A DNA stretch of 13,662 nt from Pseudomonas sp. (lineage in GTDB: Bacteria; Pseudomonadota; Gammaproteobacteria; Pseudomonadales; Pseudomonadaceae). The position numbers and the translations under genes were made by a program. The notes below the pieces were generated by a model. That model had not been told where the DNA came from, searched no databases, and was given only the letters and a program-made list of their open reading frames with translations. Positions 1 to 6,561 of this stretch are shown here, piece after piece (position 1 is the stretch's first letter; every line of letters starts with the position of its first letter). The stretch is taken from positions 1 through 13,662 of the forward strand of contig NZ_JASLAW010000152.1 in the NCBI RefSeq assembly GCF_030147005.1, read 5' to 3'.

Positions 1-690
1 TCCGTCTGCCAGCTTCAGCGCCGTCTCGAACGATTCCGCCAGGCGCTGCTGCAGATCGGCGCGCACCTTGAAACGGTCAACCACTACATCGATGGAGTGC
101 TTCTTCTGCTTGTCGAGCTTCGGCGCTTCATCCAGCTCGTAAAGCTTGCCGTTGATGCGCGCGCGAACGAAACCTTGCGCCCGCAGCTCTTCGAAGACCG
201 ACAGGTGCTCACCCTTGCGCTCGCGGATGACGGGCGCCAGCAGCATCAACTTGGCACCTTCCGGCTGGGCCAGCACCAGATCGACCATCTGGCTGACGGT
301 CTGGGCTTCCAACGGAATATCGTGGTCCGGGCAGCGGGGAATACCCACACGTGCATACAGCAGACGCAGGTAATCGTAGATTTCAGTAATGGTGCCCACG
401 GTGGAACGCGGGTTATGGGACGTCGATTTCTGCTCGATGGAAATGGCCGGCGACAAACCTTCGATGGTGTCGACGTCAGGCTTTTCCATCATTGACAGGA
501 ACTGCCGGGCATAGGCCGACAGCGATTCCACATAGCGCCGCTGGCCTTCGGCATACAGCGTGTCGAACGCCAGGGACGATTTGCCCGAGCCGGACAGGCC
601 GGTGATGACGATCAGTTTGTCCCGGGGCAGGGTCAGGTCGATGTTCTTCAGGTTGTGGGTTCTAGCCCCACGAATCAGGATCTTGTCCAA
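1..690 (-). CDS. uvrA: Excinuclease ABC subunit A, N-terminal 230 residues (runs off the window)
   Basis: UvrA is the damage-scanning ABC ATPase of nucleotide excision repair. It loads UvrB onto lesions in the cytoplasm. The N-terminus reads (M)DKILIRGARTHNLKNIDL, followed by Walker A GLSGSGKSS (residues 31-39), FDTLYAEGQRRYVESLSAYA, and a segment typical of proteobacterial UvrA containing RCPDHDIPLEAQTVSQMVD. Full-length UvrA is about 940 residues, so the signature motifs, zinc fingers and second ATPase half lie outside the window. The reading frame is intact to base 1. I place the start at the TTG at 690-688 because homologous proteins begin with MDKIL, a GAGG Shine-Dalgarno (696-699 on the plus strand) sits 5 nt upstream, and no in-frame ATG fits better. 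It diverges from the YajR-like transporter. A LexA-like site in its promoter region is listed separately. Confidence 0.97.
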   Translation of the reverse strand, partial: MDKILIRGARTHNLKNIDLTLPRDKLIVITGLSGSGKSSLAFDTLYAEGQRRYVESLSAYARQFLSMMEKPDVDTIEGLSPAISIEQKSTSHNPRSTVGTITEIYDYLRLLYARVGIPRCPDHDIPLEAQTVSQMVDLVLAQPEGAKLMLLAPVIRERKGEHLSVFEELRAQGFVRARINGKLYELDEAPKLDKQKKHSIDVVVDRFKVRADLQQRLAESFETALKLADG

Positions 691-724
691 GATGGCCTCG
701 CACGGCGGGCGTAAATAATGCCGG

Positions 725-762
725 AGTATACGGCTAAAGACTGGATGAATATACACTGTCAA
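725..762 (-). promoter_or_regulatory. Putative uvrA promoter region
   Basis: Reading leftward, a perfect TTGACA (plus-strand tgtcaa at 757-762) could be a -35 element, but the hexamer 17-18 nt after it (CTTTAG/TTTAGC) is a poor -10. An alternative -10, TATACT, is at plus 725-730 and would leave a leader of about 27 nt before the TTG start. It has no good -35. I cannot choose between the two. Both place the core promoter on top of the LexA-like site. Confidence 0.3.
741..756. promoter_or_regulatory. Degenerate LexA (SOS) box-like site
   Basis: The 16-mer CTGGATGAATATACAC matches the gammaproteobacterial LexA box CTGTATATATATACAG at 12 of 16 positions. The left CTG is intact, but the right half ends CAC instead of CAG. 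It lies 51-66 bp upstream of the uvrA start and directly abuts a TTGACA hexamer, where a LexA operator would be expected. Against it, the spoiled CAG is a key contact, and I recall reports that uvrA of P. aeruginosa is expressed constitutively. It may be a decayed or weak operator. Confidence 0.3.
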
Positions 763-832
763 AAGGCCGCTTGCAGCCTTACATGAAAGCTGCGCGGCAA
801 AGCGCCGCATATACCCTCTCAATCGATGGGAC

Positions 833-841
833 TGGTAGAAT
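833..841 (+). promoter_or_regulatory. Putative extended -10 promoter of the yajR-ssb unit
   Basis: TGGTAGAAT is an extended -10 element (TGn followed by TAGAAT, 5 of 6 matches to TATAAT). No convincing -35 lies 17 nt upstream, which is tolerated in extended -10 promoters. Transcription would start near 848, giving a leader of about 20 nt before the ATG at 869. Confidence 0.4.
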
Positions 842-868
842 CGCCGCCGGTTCACACGAGGTTTTTCC

Positions 869-2263
869 ATGCACGATCCCCACAGCGAACGCATGAGTAG
901 CGGCGAGACCCGAGCGGCAAGCGGTCTGGCCCTTGTGTTCGCCTTCCGTATGCTGGGCATGTTTATGGTGTTGCCGGTGCTGGCGACCTATGGAATGGAT
1001 CTCGCAGGCGCGACCCCCGCACTGATCGGCCTGGCGATTGGCGCCTATGGCCTGACCCAGGCGATCTTTCAGATTCCGTTCGGTATCATTTCCGACCGTA
1101 TTGGCCGTCGCCCGGTGATCTACCTGGGGCTGATCGTGTTCGCCCTCGGCAGCGTGCTCGCGGCGCAGTCCGATTCGATCTGGGGCGTGATCGCCGGACG
1201 TATCCTGCAAGGGGCAGGGGCGATTTCCGCCGCAGTGATGGCGCTGCTTTCGGACCTGACCCGCGAACAACATCGCACCAAGGCCATGGCCATGATCGGC
1301 ATGACCATCGGTTTGTCGTTTGCCGTGGCGATGGTGGTCGGCCCGCTGCTGACGCGCGCCTTTGGCCTGCATGGGTTGTTTCTTGCCACCGGTGGCATGG
1401 CGTTGTTCGGTATCGTGATCGTTGCCTTTATGGTGCCGCGCTCTACCGGCACGCTGCAGCACCGTGAGTCCGGTGTCGCGCGCAAGGCGCTGTTGCCGAC
1501 GCTCAAGCATCCGGACCTGCTACGCCTGGATTTAGGTATCTTCGTGTTGCACGCGATGCTGATGTGCAGCTTCGTCGCCTTGCCTCTGGCGCTGGTGGAA
1601 AAAGCCGGTTTGCCCAAGGAGCAGCACTGGTGGGTCTACCTTACCGCGCTGTTGATTTCGTTCTTCGCCATGATCCCTTTCATCATCTATGGCGAGAAGA
1701 AACGCAAAATGAAACGAGTTTTGCTCGGCGCCGTCACGACATTGATGCTCACTGAACTATTCTTCTGGCAGTTCGGCGACAGCCTGCGGGGTCTGGTGAT
1801 CGGTACGGTGGTGTTCTTCACCGCGTTCAACCTGCTGGAGGCGTCGTTGCCTTCGCTGATCAGCAAGGTTTCACCGGCCGGCGGCAAGGGCACGGCGATG
1901 GGCGTGTATTCCACCAGCCAGTTCCTCGGTTCGGCGTTGGGCGGGATCATGGGCGGCTGGATGTTCCAGCATGGCGGTTTGTCGGTTGTGTTCCTCGGAT
2001 GCGCCGGGCTGGCTGCACTTTGGCTGGTCTTTGCTGTTACCATGCGCGAACCTCCGTATGTGACGAGCCTACGCCTGCCGTTATCGCCTGAAGCGATGCG
2101 CGAAGCCGGCTTGGCCGAGCGCCTGAAGGCCGTCGTTGGAGTAACGGACGCAGTAGTGGTCGCGGAAGAAGCTGCGATTTACATCAAATTGGACACCGAA
2201 TTATTGGATCGCGCGACGCTCGAGCAACTGGTCAACCCAGTGCCGACAGCGCGCCCAGCCTAG
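869..2263 (+). CDS. yajR: YajR-type major facilitator superfamily transporter
   Basis: A 464-residue inner-membrane MFS transporter, presumably a proton-coupled exporter; its substrate is not known. Hydrophobic segments are consistent with 12 helices. Motif A reads GIISDRIGRRP (about 73-82), and the helix-4 motif RILQGAGA starts at R111. After the last helix a soluble tail (about 395-464) begins PPYVTSLRLPLSP and includes AVVVAEEAAIYIKLDTELLD. This matches the ferredoxin-like YAM domain of E. coli YajR, which separates it from generic drug/H+ antiporters; the length also agrees (E. coli YajR, 454 aa). The ATG at 869 has a GAGG 7 nt upstream; a later Met at residue 9 lacks a good site. The stop codon overlaps the ssb ribosome binding site, so the two genes are probably co-transcribed. 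Confidence 0.9.
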   Translation: MHDPHSERMSSGETRAASGLALVFAFRMLGMFMVLPVLATYGMDLAGATPALIGLAIGAYGLTQAIFQIPFGIISDRIGRRPVIYLGLIVFALGSVLAAQSDSIWGVIAGRILQGAGAISAAVMALLSDLTREQHRTKAMAMIGMTIGLSFAVAMVVGPLLTRAFGLHGLFLATGGMALFGIVIVAFMVPRSTGTLQHRESGVARKALLPTLKHPDLLRLDLGIFVLHAMLMCSFVALPLALVEKAGLPKEQHWWVYLTALLISFFAMIPFIIYGEKKRKMKRVLLGAVTTLMLTELFFWQFGDSLRGLVIGTVVFFTAFNLLEASLPSLISKVSPAGGKGTAMGVYSTSQFLGSALGGIMGGWMFQHGGLSVVFLGCAGLAALWLVFAVTMREPPYVTSLRLPLSPEAMREAGLAERLKAVVGVTDAVVVAEEAAIYIKLDTELLDRATLEQLVNPVPTARPA

Positions 2264-2272
2264 GAGAACGTT

Positions 2273-2788
2273 ATGGCCCGTGGGGTTAACAAAGTCATAT
2301 TGGTCGGTACATGCGGCCAGGATCCCGAAGTTCGCTACTTGCCTAACGGTAACGCCGTGACCAACCTGAGTCTGGCGACGAGCGAGCAGTGGACCGACAA
2401 GCAGACTGGCCAGAAGGTCGAGAAAACCGAATGGCACCGCGTGTCGATGTTCGGCAAAGTGGCCGAGATCGCCGGCGAATACCTGCGCAAAGGTTCGCAG
2501 GTGTACATCGAAGGCAAACTGCAAACCCGCGAGTGGGAAAAAGACGGCATCAAGCGTTACACCACTGAAATCGTGGTCGACATGCAGGGCACCATGCAAC
2601 TGCTGGGCGGCCGTCCACAGGGCGACCAACAGGGCCAGGGCGGCATGTCCAACTCGGCACCGCGCCCACAGCAATCGCGTCCGCAGCCAAGCCAGCAGCC
2701 TCAGCGTGAGTCGCGTCCAGCGCCACAGCAGGCCGCACCGCAGCCAGCACCGGATTTCGACAGCTTTGATGACGATATCCCGTTCTAA
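2273..2788 (+). CDS. ssb: Single-stranded DNA-binding protein
   Basis: SSB coats single-stranded DNA in replication, recombination and repair and recruits partner proteins through its C-terminal tip. The 171-residue protein has an OB fold at about 1-112 with the DNA-stacking aromatics at the E. coli positions (W40, W54, F60, W88). A Gln/Pro-rich disordered linker follows (about 113-158), then the acidic tip ending DDDIPF, which binds SSB-interacting proteins. Length is close to the E. coli protein (178 aa). A Cys at residue 14 replaces the usual Leu of the NLGQDPE segment. The ATG is 9 nt after the yajR stop; TAGGAG supplies both that stop codon and the Shine-Dalgarno. I see no clear ssb-specific promoter, although one inside the 3' end of yajR would be expected for a highly expressed protein. 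Confidence 0.98.
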   Translation: MARGVNKVILVGTCGQDPEVRYLPNGNAVTNLSLATSEQWTDKQTGQKVEKTEWHRVSMFGKVAEIAGEYLRKGSQVYIEGKLQTREWEKDGIKRYTTEIVVDMQGTMQLLGGRPQGDQQGQGGMSNSAPRPQQSRPQPSQQPQRESRPAPQQAAPQPAPDFDSFDDDIPF

Positions 2789-2810
2789 GGTCTAAGACCC
2801 GACCCCCACA

Positions 2811-2844
2811 AAACCCCCGATAGCCCTGGCGTCGGGGGTTTTTT
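2811..2844 (+). terminator. Intrinsic terminator after ssb
   Basis: AAACCCCCGA (2811-2820) pairs with TCGGGGGTTT (2832-2841) around an 11-nt loop. The strong GC core runs into an uninterrupted T tract at 2839-2844. It lies 22 nt after the ssb stop codon and closes the yajR-ssb unit. Confidence 0.93.
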
Positions 2845-2883
2845 ATGGGCGATGCTTAACCGTTGAGAAAAAGGAGAAACCCG

Positions 2884-3645
2884 ATGACCTGGTCCGCCAA
2901 GCAGTACACGATGTTTGAGCAGCAGCGCACTCGCCCCGTCCGCGATCTGGTGGCGGCGATTCCCAATACCGACGTGGGCACGGCAGTCGATTTGGGTTGT
3001 GGCCCCGGCAATTCCACCCAGGTGTTGGCCGAACGTTTTCCACAGGCCCACATCACCGGCATGGACAGCTCCGATGACATGCTGCGCGACGCCCGCAAGC
3101 GCCTGCCGGCCTTGAGCTTTGAACTGGCGGATATCGGCGCCTGGAGTCCGGCGCAGCGGTTCGACGTGATTCTCGCCAATGCTTCCCTGCAATGGTTGCC
3201 TGACCACGCCACGCTCTATCCGCACCTGGTCAACCAACTGGCACCCGGCGGCACGCTGGCGGTACAGACGCCGGATAACCTCGACGAGCCTGCCCACCGG
3301 CTCGCCCGTGAAGTCGCGGCCGAGGGCCCGTGGGCCGTGAAGATCGGCGCGGTCAAGCATAACGAGCGGCATTCGGCGAGCTATTACTACGAACTGCTGA
3401 GCCGGCATTGCAGCACTGTCGATGTGTGGCGCACCACCTACCTGCACCCGTTGGCGGACCACGCCGCCGTGGTGGAGTGGTTCAAGGCATCAGCGCTGCG
3501 GCCCTTCCTGGCACCACTGAACGATGACGAAAAAACCGCTTTCCTGCGGGAGTACCAGGCACGGATTACCCAGGCTTATCCAGCCCTGGGCGATGGCACG
3601 GTACTGCTGCCATTCCCGCGCGTGTTCATCGTAGCCACCCGCTGA
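2884..3645 (+). CDS. tam: Trans-aconitate 2-methyltransferase
   Basis: A cytoplasmic S-adenosylmethionine-dependent methyltransferase that esterifies trans-aconitate, a spontaneous inhibitory isomer of the TCA intermediate cis-aconitate. The 253-residue protein closely parallels E. coli Tam (252 aa). SAM motif I is VDLGCGPGNST (35-45), followed by ITGMDSSDDML, then FDVILANASLQWLPDHATLYPHL and GGTLAVQTPDN. The C-terminal signatures are VWRTTYLHPL, ALRPFLAPL and LPFPRVFIVATR. The ATG at 2884 has AAGGAG 7 nt upstream; an in-frame TTG at 2863 has no ribosome site and is rejected. The gene lies 39 nt beyond the ssb terminator without an obvious promoter of its own, and converges on the cysteine hydrolase gene with a 16-nt gap. 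Confidence 0.93.
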   Translation: MTWSAKQYTMFEQQRTRPVRDLVAAIPNTDVGTAVDLGCGPGNSTQVLAERFPQAHITGMDSSDDMLRDARKRLPALSFELADIGAWSPAQRFDVILANASLQWLPDHATLYPHLVNQLAPGGTLAVQTPDNLDEPAHRLAREVAAEGPWAVKIGAVKHNERHSASYYYELLSRHCSTVDVWRTTYLHPLADHAAVVEWFKASALRPFLAPLNDDEKTAFLREYQARITQAYPALGDGTVLLPFPRVFIVATR

Positions 3646-3653
3646 CGGCACTC

Positions 3654-3677
3654 AGCGGCGGTCAAGCCACCGCCGCT
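3654..3677. terminator. Hairpin at the tam / cysteine hydrolase convergent junction
   Basis: AGCGGCGGT (3654-3662) and ACCGCCGCT (3669-3677) form a perfect 9-bp stem with a 6-nt loop. It straddles the 3' ends of the two converging genes, including the hydrolase stop codon. Neither strand has a T tract after it, so it is a weak intrinsic terminator at best and may serve as an mRNA 3'-end barrier for both. Confidence 0.4.
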
Positions 3678-4225
3678 TGGGCCTTCAAATATTCTTCGGT
3701 CGACACCACGGCCGCATAGCCGAAGGCCAGGGAAGCCATGTACGCGCCCTGTACCTGCGCGGCGGGAATCACCTGCCCGTTGAATTCCTGGTCGCGGGTA
3801 GCGCACGCGTCGTGGATGACCGTGACCTTGTAACCCAGGTCCGCCGCCGCCCGCACCACGGCGTCGATGCACATATGGCTCATGCTGCCGACGACGACCA
3901 CGTCAGTGATGCTGCGCTGCTCCAGCAGTTCGCGCAGGTTGGTCTGGCGAAATGCATTCACAAAATGCTTGAGCACCACCGGCTCATTGCTCTGGTTCAG
4001 CACCTTGGCATGCAAATGCGCGCCTTCAGAGCCCGCTGTGAAGAACGGCGCTTCGTCGCCTTCGAACTCATGGCGCACATGAATCACGGCATCCCCGGCC
4101 TGCCGAAAGGCCTGCAGCACCTGCGCAGCTTTATCCGCGGCTGCTTCAACACCTTCAAGCGGCCACTTGCCCTGGGGGAAGTAGTCGTTCTGGATATCGA
4201 TTAGGATGAGCGCTTGCTTGGCCAT
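3662..4225 (-). CDS. Isochorismatase-fold cysteine hydrolase
   Basis: A 187-residue cytoplasmic enzyme of the isochorismatase/nicotinamidase-like superfamily, whose members hydrolyse amide, carbamoyl or vinyl-ether bonds through a Cys nucleophile. The catalytic triad is visible: D10 in ALILIDIQNDYFPQGKW, K86 in VVLKHFVNAF and C119 in VVGSMSHMCIDAVVRAA. The segment GYKVTVIHDACATRD follows, as in the family. The substrate cannot be told from sequence. The ATG at 4225 begins MAKQALIL and is preceded by GAGG 8 nt upstream; the frame stays open further upstream, but that part lacks family similarity. It diverges from the GlxA-type regulator, a common arrangement of an enzyme and its regulator. Confidence 0.88.
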   Translation of the reverse strand: MAKQALILIDIQNDYFPQGKWPLEGVEAAADKAAQVLQAFRQAGDAVIHVRHEFEGDEAPFFTAGSEGAHLHAKVLNQSNEPVVLKHFVNAFRQTNLRELLEQRSITDVVVVGSMSHMCIDAVVRAAADLGYKVTVIHDACATRDQEFNGQVIPAAQVQGAYMASLAFGYAAVVSTEEYLKAQAAVA

Positions 4226-4284
4226 GTGGGTTGCCTCGTGATGGGTTGATGGGCCCAGTATCTTAGCTGGCGCCGACGCCGGAC

Positions 4285-4302
4285 ATTGGCTGCACCGACA
4301 AT
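4285..4302. promoter_or_regulatory. Imperfect palindrome in the hydrolase/regulator intergenic region
   Basis: ATTGGCTG-CA-CCGACAAT has 6 of 8 arm positions complementary. It lies in the 96-bp divergent region, 19 nt before the regulator start, and ends just before that gene's Shine-Dalgarno (AGGGGGA, 4306-4312). It is a candidate operator for the adjacent GlxA-type regulator, seen once only and therefore weak. Confidence 0.22.
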
Positions 4303-4321
4303 AACAGGGGGAAAACTGACA

Positions 4322-5281
4322 ATGGCCGTGGTTGAACTGGGCATATTGATCTACCAGGGCGCGCAATTGGCCGCCGTGCACGGCTTGACCGATCTGTTCG
4401 GCGTCGCCAATCGCATTGCCGCCGAGCACCAATCCGCGCAATTGCCGACGTTGCGCGTCAGCCATTGGCAGGTGGATACCCAGGGCACGCCTTTGCGGGT
4501 GTTCGACACTCAGCCTGGCCCGGACCGCCCCTTGGCTGCCGTGCTGGTGCCTCCCTCGGTGGGCGAGTTCAGCGAAGAGCACACGCCCCCGGCGCTGCTC
4601 GAATGGCTGCGCCGGCAGCACGCGGCGGGCACTGTGCTCGCGGGCGTGTGCATCGGTTCAATCATGCTTGCGCGCAGCGGCCTGCTGGATGGGCGCAGCG
4701 CCACCGCCCACTGGTCGTCCGCCGACAGCTTCGCCATTCGCTTTCCGGCCGTGCGCCTGGAAGCGGATAAACCCATCGTCGATGACGGCGACCTGATCAC
4801 CACCGCCGGGTTGATGGCCTGGTCCGAGCTGGGGCTGCGCCTGGTCGAGCGTTTGTTGGGGCCGAGCATCGCAGCCGATACCGCGCGCTTTCTGGTGATT
4901 GAACACAGTGACAGCGCCAGCCAATGCGGCAGCAACTTTGCGCCGATTCTCACGCATGGCGACGCTGCGATCCTCAAGGTTCAGCATTGGTTGCAAGCCA
5001 GCGGCGCGGTGGATGTTCGCGTTGCCGCCATGGCGCAGGAGGCGGGCCTGGAAGAACGTACTTTCCTGCGCCGCTTTCGCAGCGCCACCGGTTTGAAACC
5101 TACCGAGTACTGTCAGCACCTGCGCGTGGGCAAGGCGCGGCAAATGCTGGAGTTCACCAACGGCACCATCGACCACATCGCCTGGACGGTGGGCTACCAG
5201 GACCCCAGCGCTTTTCGCGCCACCTTCAAGAAAATCACCGGCCTGGCCCCCAGTGACTACCGCAACCGCTTCGGTGTGTGA
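4322..5281 (+). CDS. GlxA-family transcriptional regulator (DJ-1/PfpI-like domain plus AraC helix-turn-helix)
   Basis: A 319-residue regulator. The N-terminal DJ-1/PfpI (glutamine amidotransferase-like) domain spans about 5-185, with the nucleophile-elbow Cys at C110 in LAGVCIGSIMLA. The C-terminal AraC domain (about 218-317) has two helix-turn-helix units: VAAMAQEAGLEERTFLRRF (235-252) and IDHIAWTVGYQDPSAFRATF (283-302), followed by KKITGLAPSDYRNRF. In this family the first domain is thought to sense a metabolite rather than catalyse; the ligand is unknown. The ATG at 4322 follows AGGGGGA at 9 nt; the earlier in-frame TTG at 4286 lacks a ribosome site. It diverges from the cysteine hydrolase and probably controls it. 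A direct repeat just after its stop codon may be a further site. Confidence 0.9.
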   Translation: MAVVELGILIYQGAQLAAVHGLTDLFGVANRIAAEHQSAQLPTLRVSHWQVDTQGTPLRVFDTQPGPDRPLAAVLVPPSVGEFSEEHTPPALLEWLRRQHAAGTVLAGVCIGSIMLARSGLLDGRSATAHWSSADSFAIRFPAVRLEADKPIVDDGDLITTAGLMAWSELGLRLVERLLGPSIAADTARFLVIEHSDSASQCGSNFAPILTHGDAAILKVQHWLQASGAVDVRVAAMAQEAGLEERTFLRRFRSATGLKPTEYCQHLRVGKARQMLEFTNGTIDHIAWTVGYQDPSAFRATFKKITGLAPSDYRNRFGV

Positions 5282-5282
5282 A

Positions 5283-5323
5283 TCGTGCAGAACGCCGCGT
5301 GCCCACGGCAGCGTCGTGCAGAA
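5283..5323 (+). repeat. Direct 10-bp repeat upstream of the DUF3182 gene
   Basis: TCGTGCAGAA occurs at 5283-5292 and 5314-5323, with starts 31 bp apart (about three helical turns). The rest of this 170-bp interval holds no gene, but CTACGCT at 5409-5415 resembles the RpoS-type -10 of pseudomonads. Phased direct repeats suit AraC-type binding, but this could be chance. Confidence 0.3.
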
Positions 5324-5451
5324 TGGCGCAGGCTAACTGCTATTGCGTTTGCGGCAACTGATTGATTTTCAAGCGCTCCTCCTCAACGCGACCTTGGCCT
5401 GATCCCTGCTACGCTTGCTCTACACACATGGCCGGATGTCCAGGGGGACGC

Positions 5452-6561
5452 ATGACCCCAATTTCACGTAAAAAGTGGGTAGTTGCGCACTCAACACGAG
5501 AGGGCGCACCGCAACATGAAGTCCAAACCAATCGGGCCCTGGCGCGCTGGCTGGCGCAGATACTGGGGCTCAAATTCGGCGGCAGTTACGATCCACAGAA
5601 ACACACCGGCCGCGATCTGTACCTGCTGCCCACACAAACACTGGTGGGCCCCGCCCAGGCTCAGGCGCTCAATATCAACGGCCCGCAAGACCTGTGGGGT
5701 GGTTATGTCGATCACGCATTCATCTGCACCAAAGCCATCACTCATGGCCTGTTAAGCCCTGAAGCCAAGGCGCCGCAGGGCTGGTCGCCGTTGTTCTGTG
5801 AGCGTGTGCGCGACGTCGTACTCGATGGCTTGAGTGTCTTTGCTGTGGAAGACGCACGGCCAGCCGCCACCCGCTTGCTCTACAGCGGGCCGATTCGTTT
5901 GAAACCGGTGCACGCCTGTGCCGGGCGCGGTCAGCAAGTCATTCGCAGCCTCGACGAATTCGACGCGCTGTTGGCGAGCCCCGAGGCCGCCGGCATGTTC
6001 AGCCAGGGCGTCGTGCTGGAACAAGACCTGCACGACGTGGTCACTCACAGCGTGGGCCAGAGCTTTATTGGCGACCACGTGTTCAGCTACTGCGGCGAGC
6101 AATATCTGACTCGGGATGGGCAGGGCGAAGATGTCTATGGCGGCTCCAAATTGCTGGTGGTGCCCGGCACCTATGACGACCTGCTCACGCTGGATCTGCC
6201 TGACGATGTACATGAAGCCATCAGGCAGGCGCAGATCTTCGACAGGGCCGCCGATGAAGCCTACCCCGGCTTCTACGCCTCGCGACGCAACTACGACATC
6301 GCTCAGGGCCTGGACAGCGACGGCCAACGCCGAAGTGGCGTGTTGGAGCAATCCTGGCGCATGGGCGGCGCCAGCAGCGCGGAAGTTGCAGCGCTGCAGA
6401 GCTTCATCAATCATCCCGGCCTGCGCGCGATTCAGGTGTCTTCGGTGGAAACCTATGTGGATCAGGCGCTGCCGGCGGGTGCCATCGAGGTGTACCGAGG
6501 CCCGGCTGAAAACAGCGACTTTCTCCTCAAATATGTGACGGTAAATTCTTATGACGGCTAG
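5452..6561 (+). CDS. DUF3182 family protein, ATP-grasp-like
   Basis: A 369-residue soluble protein that I recognise as DUF3182; its function is unknown. Several segments resemble ATP-grasp ligases: RLKPVHACAGRGQQVI (about 149-164) like the nucleotide-binding Lys and glycine-rich loop; VVLEQDL (187-193) like the adenine-linker region; and RRNYDIAQG (278-286) with VLEQSWRMGG (297-306) like the acidic/Asn metal site. If so, it would ligate a carboxylate to an amine or similar with ATP; substrates cannot be inferred. No signal peptide or membrane helix is seen. The ATG at 5452 follows AGGGGG by 4 nt; an in-frame TTG at 5362 has no ribosome site. The 3' end overlaps the alpha/beta hydrolase start by 11 nt. 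Confidence 0.8.
   Translation: MTPISRKKWVVAHSTREGAPQHEVQTNRALARWLAQILGLKFGGSYDPQKHTGRDLYLLPTQTLVGPAQAQALNINGPQDLWGGYVDHAFICTKAITHGLLSPEAKAPQGWSPLFCERVRDVVLDGLSVFAVEDARPAATRLLYSGPIRLKPVHACAGRGQQVIRSLDEFDALLASPEAAGMFSQGVVLEQDLHDVVTHSVGQSFIGDHVFSYCGEQYLTRDGQGEDVYGGSKLLVVPGTYDDLLTLDLPDDVHEAIRQAQIFDRAADEAYPGFYASRRNYDIAQGLDSDGQRRSGVLEQSWRMGGASSAEVAALQSFINHPGLRAIQVSSVETYVDQALPAGAIEVYRGPAENSDFLLKYVTVNSYDG

Noticed and set aside
779..1510. A 243-codon leftward open frame opposite the yajR gene
   Set aside because: Its composition is typical of an antisense shadow (His, Gln, Arg, Gly repeats), and the opposite strand carries a clear transporter.
2647..2760. Repetitive Gln/Pro-coding stretch in ssb as a possible tandem repeat
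   Set aside because: This is the ordinary disordered linker of SSB. The codons vary and no exact repeat unit is present.
3662..4621. A 319-codon leftward reading frame extending the cysteine hydrolase upstream by about 130 codons
   Set aside because: Family similarity starts at MAKQALIL (ATG at 4225), which has a Shine-Dalgarno. The extension runs antisense through the regulator gene and reads as low-complexity His/Gln/Arg-rich shadow sequence.
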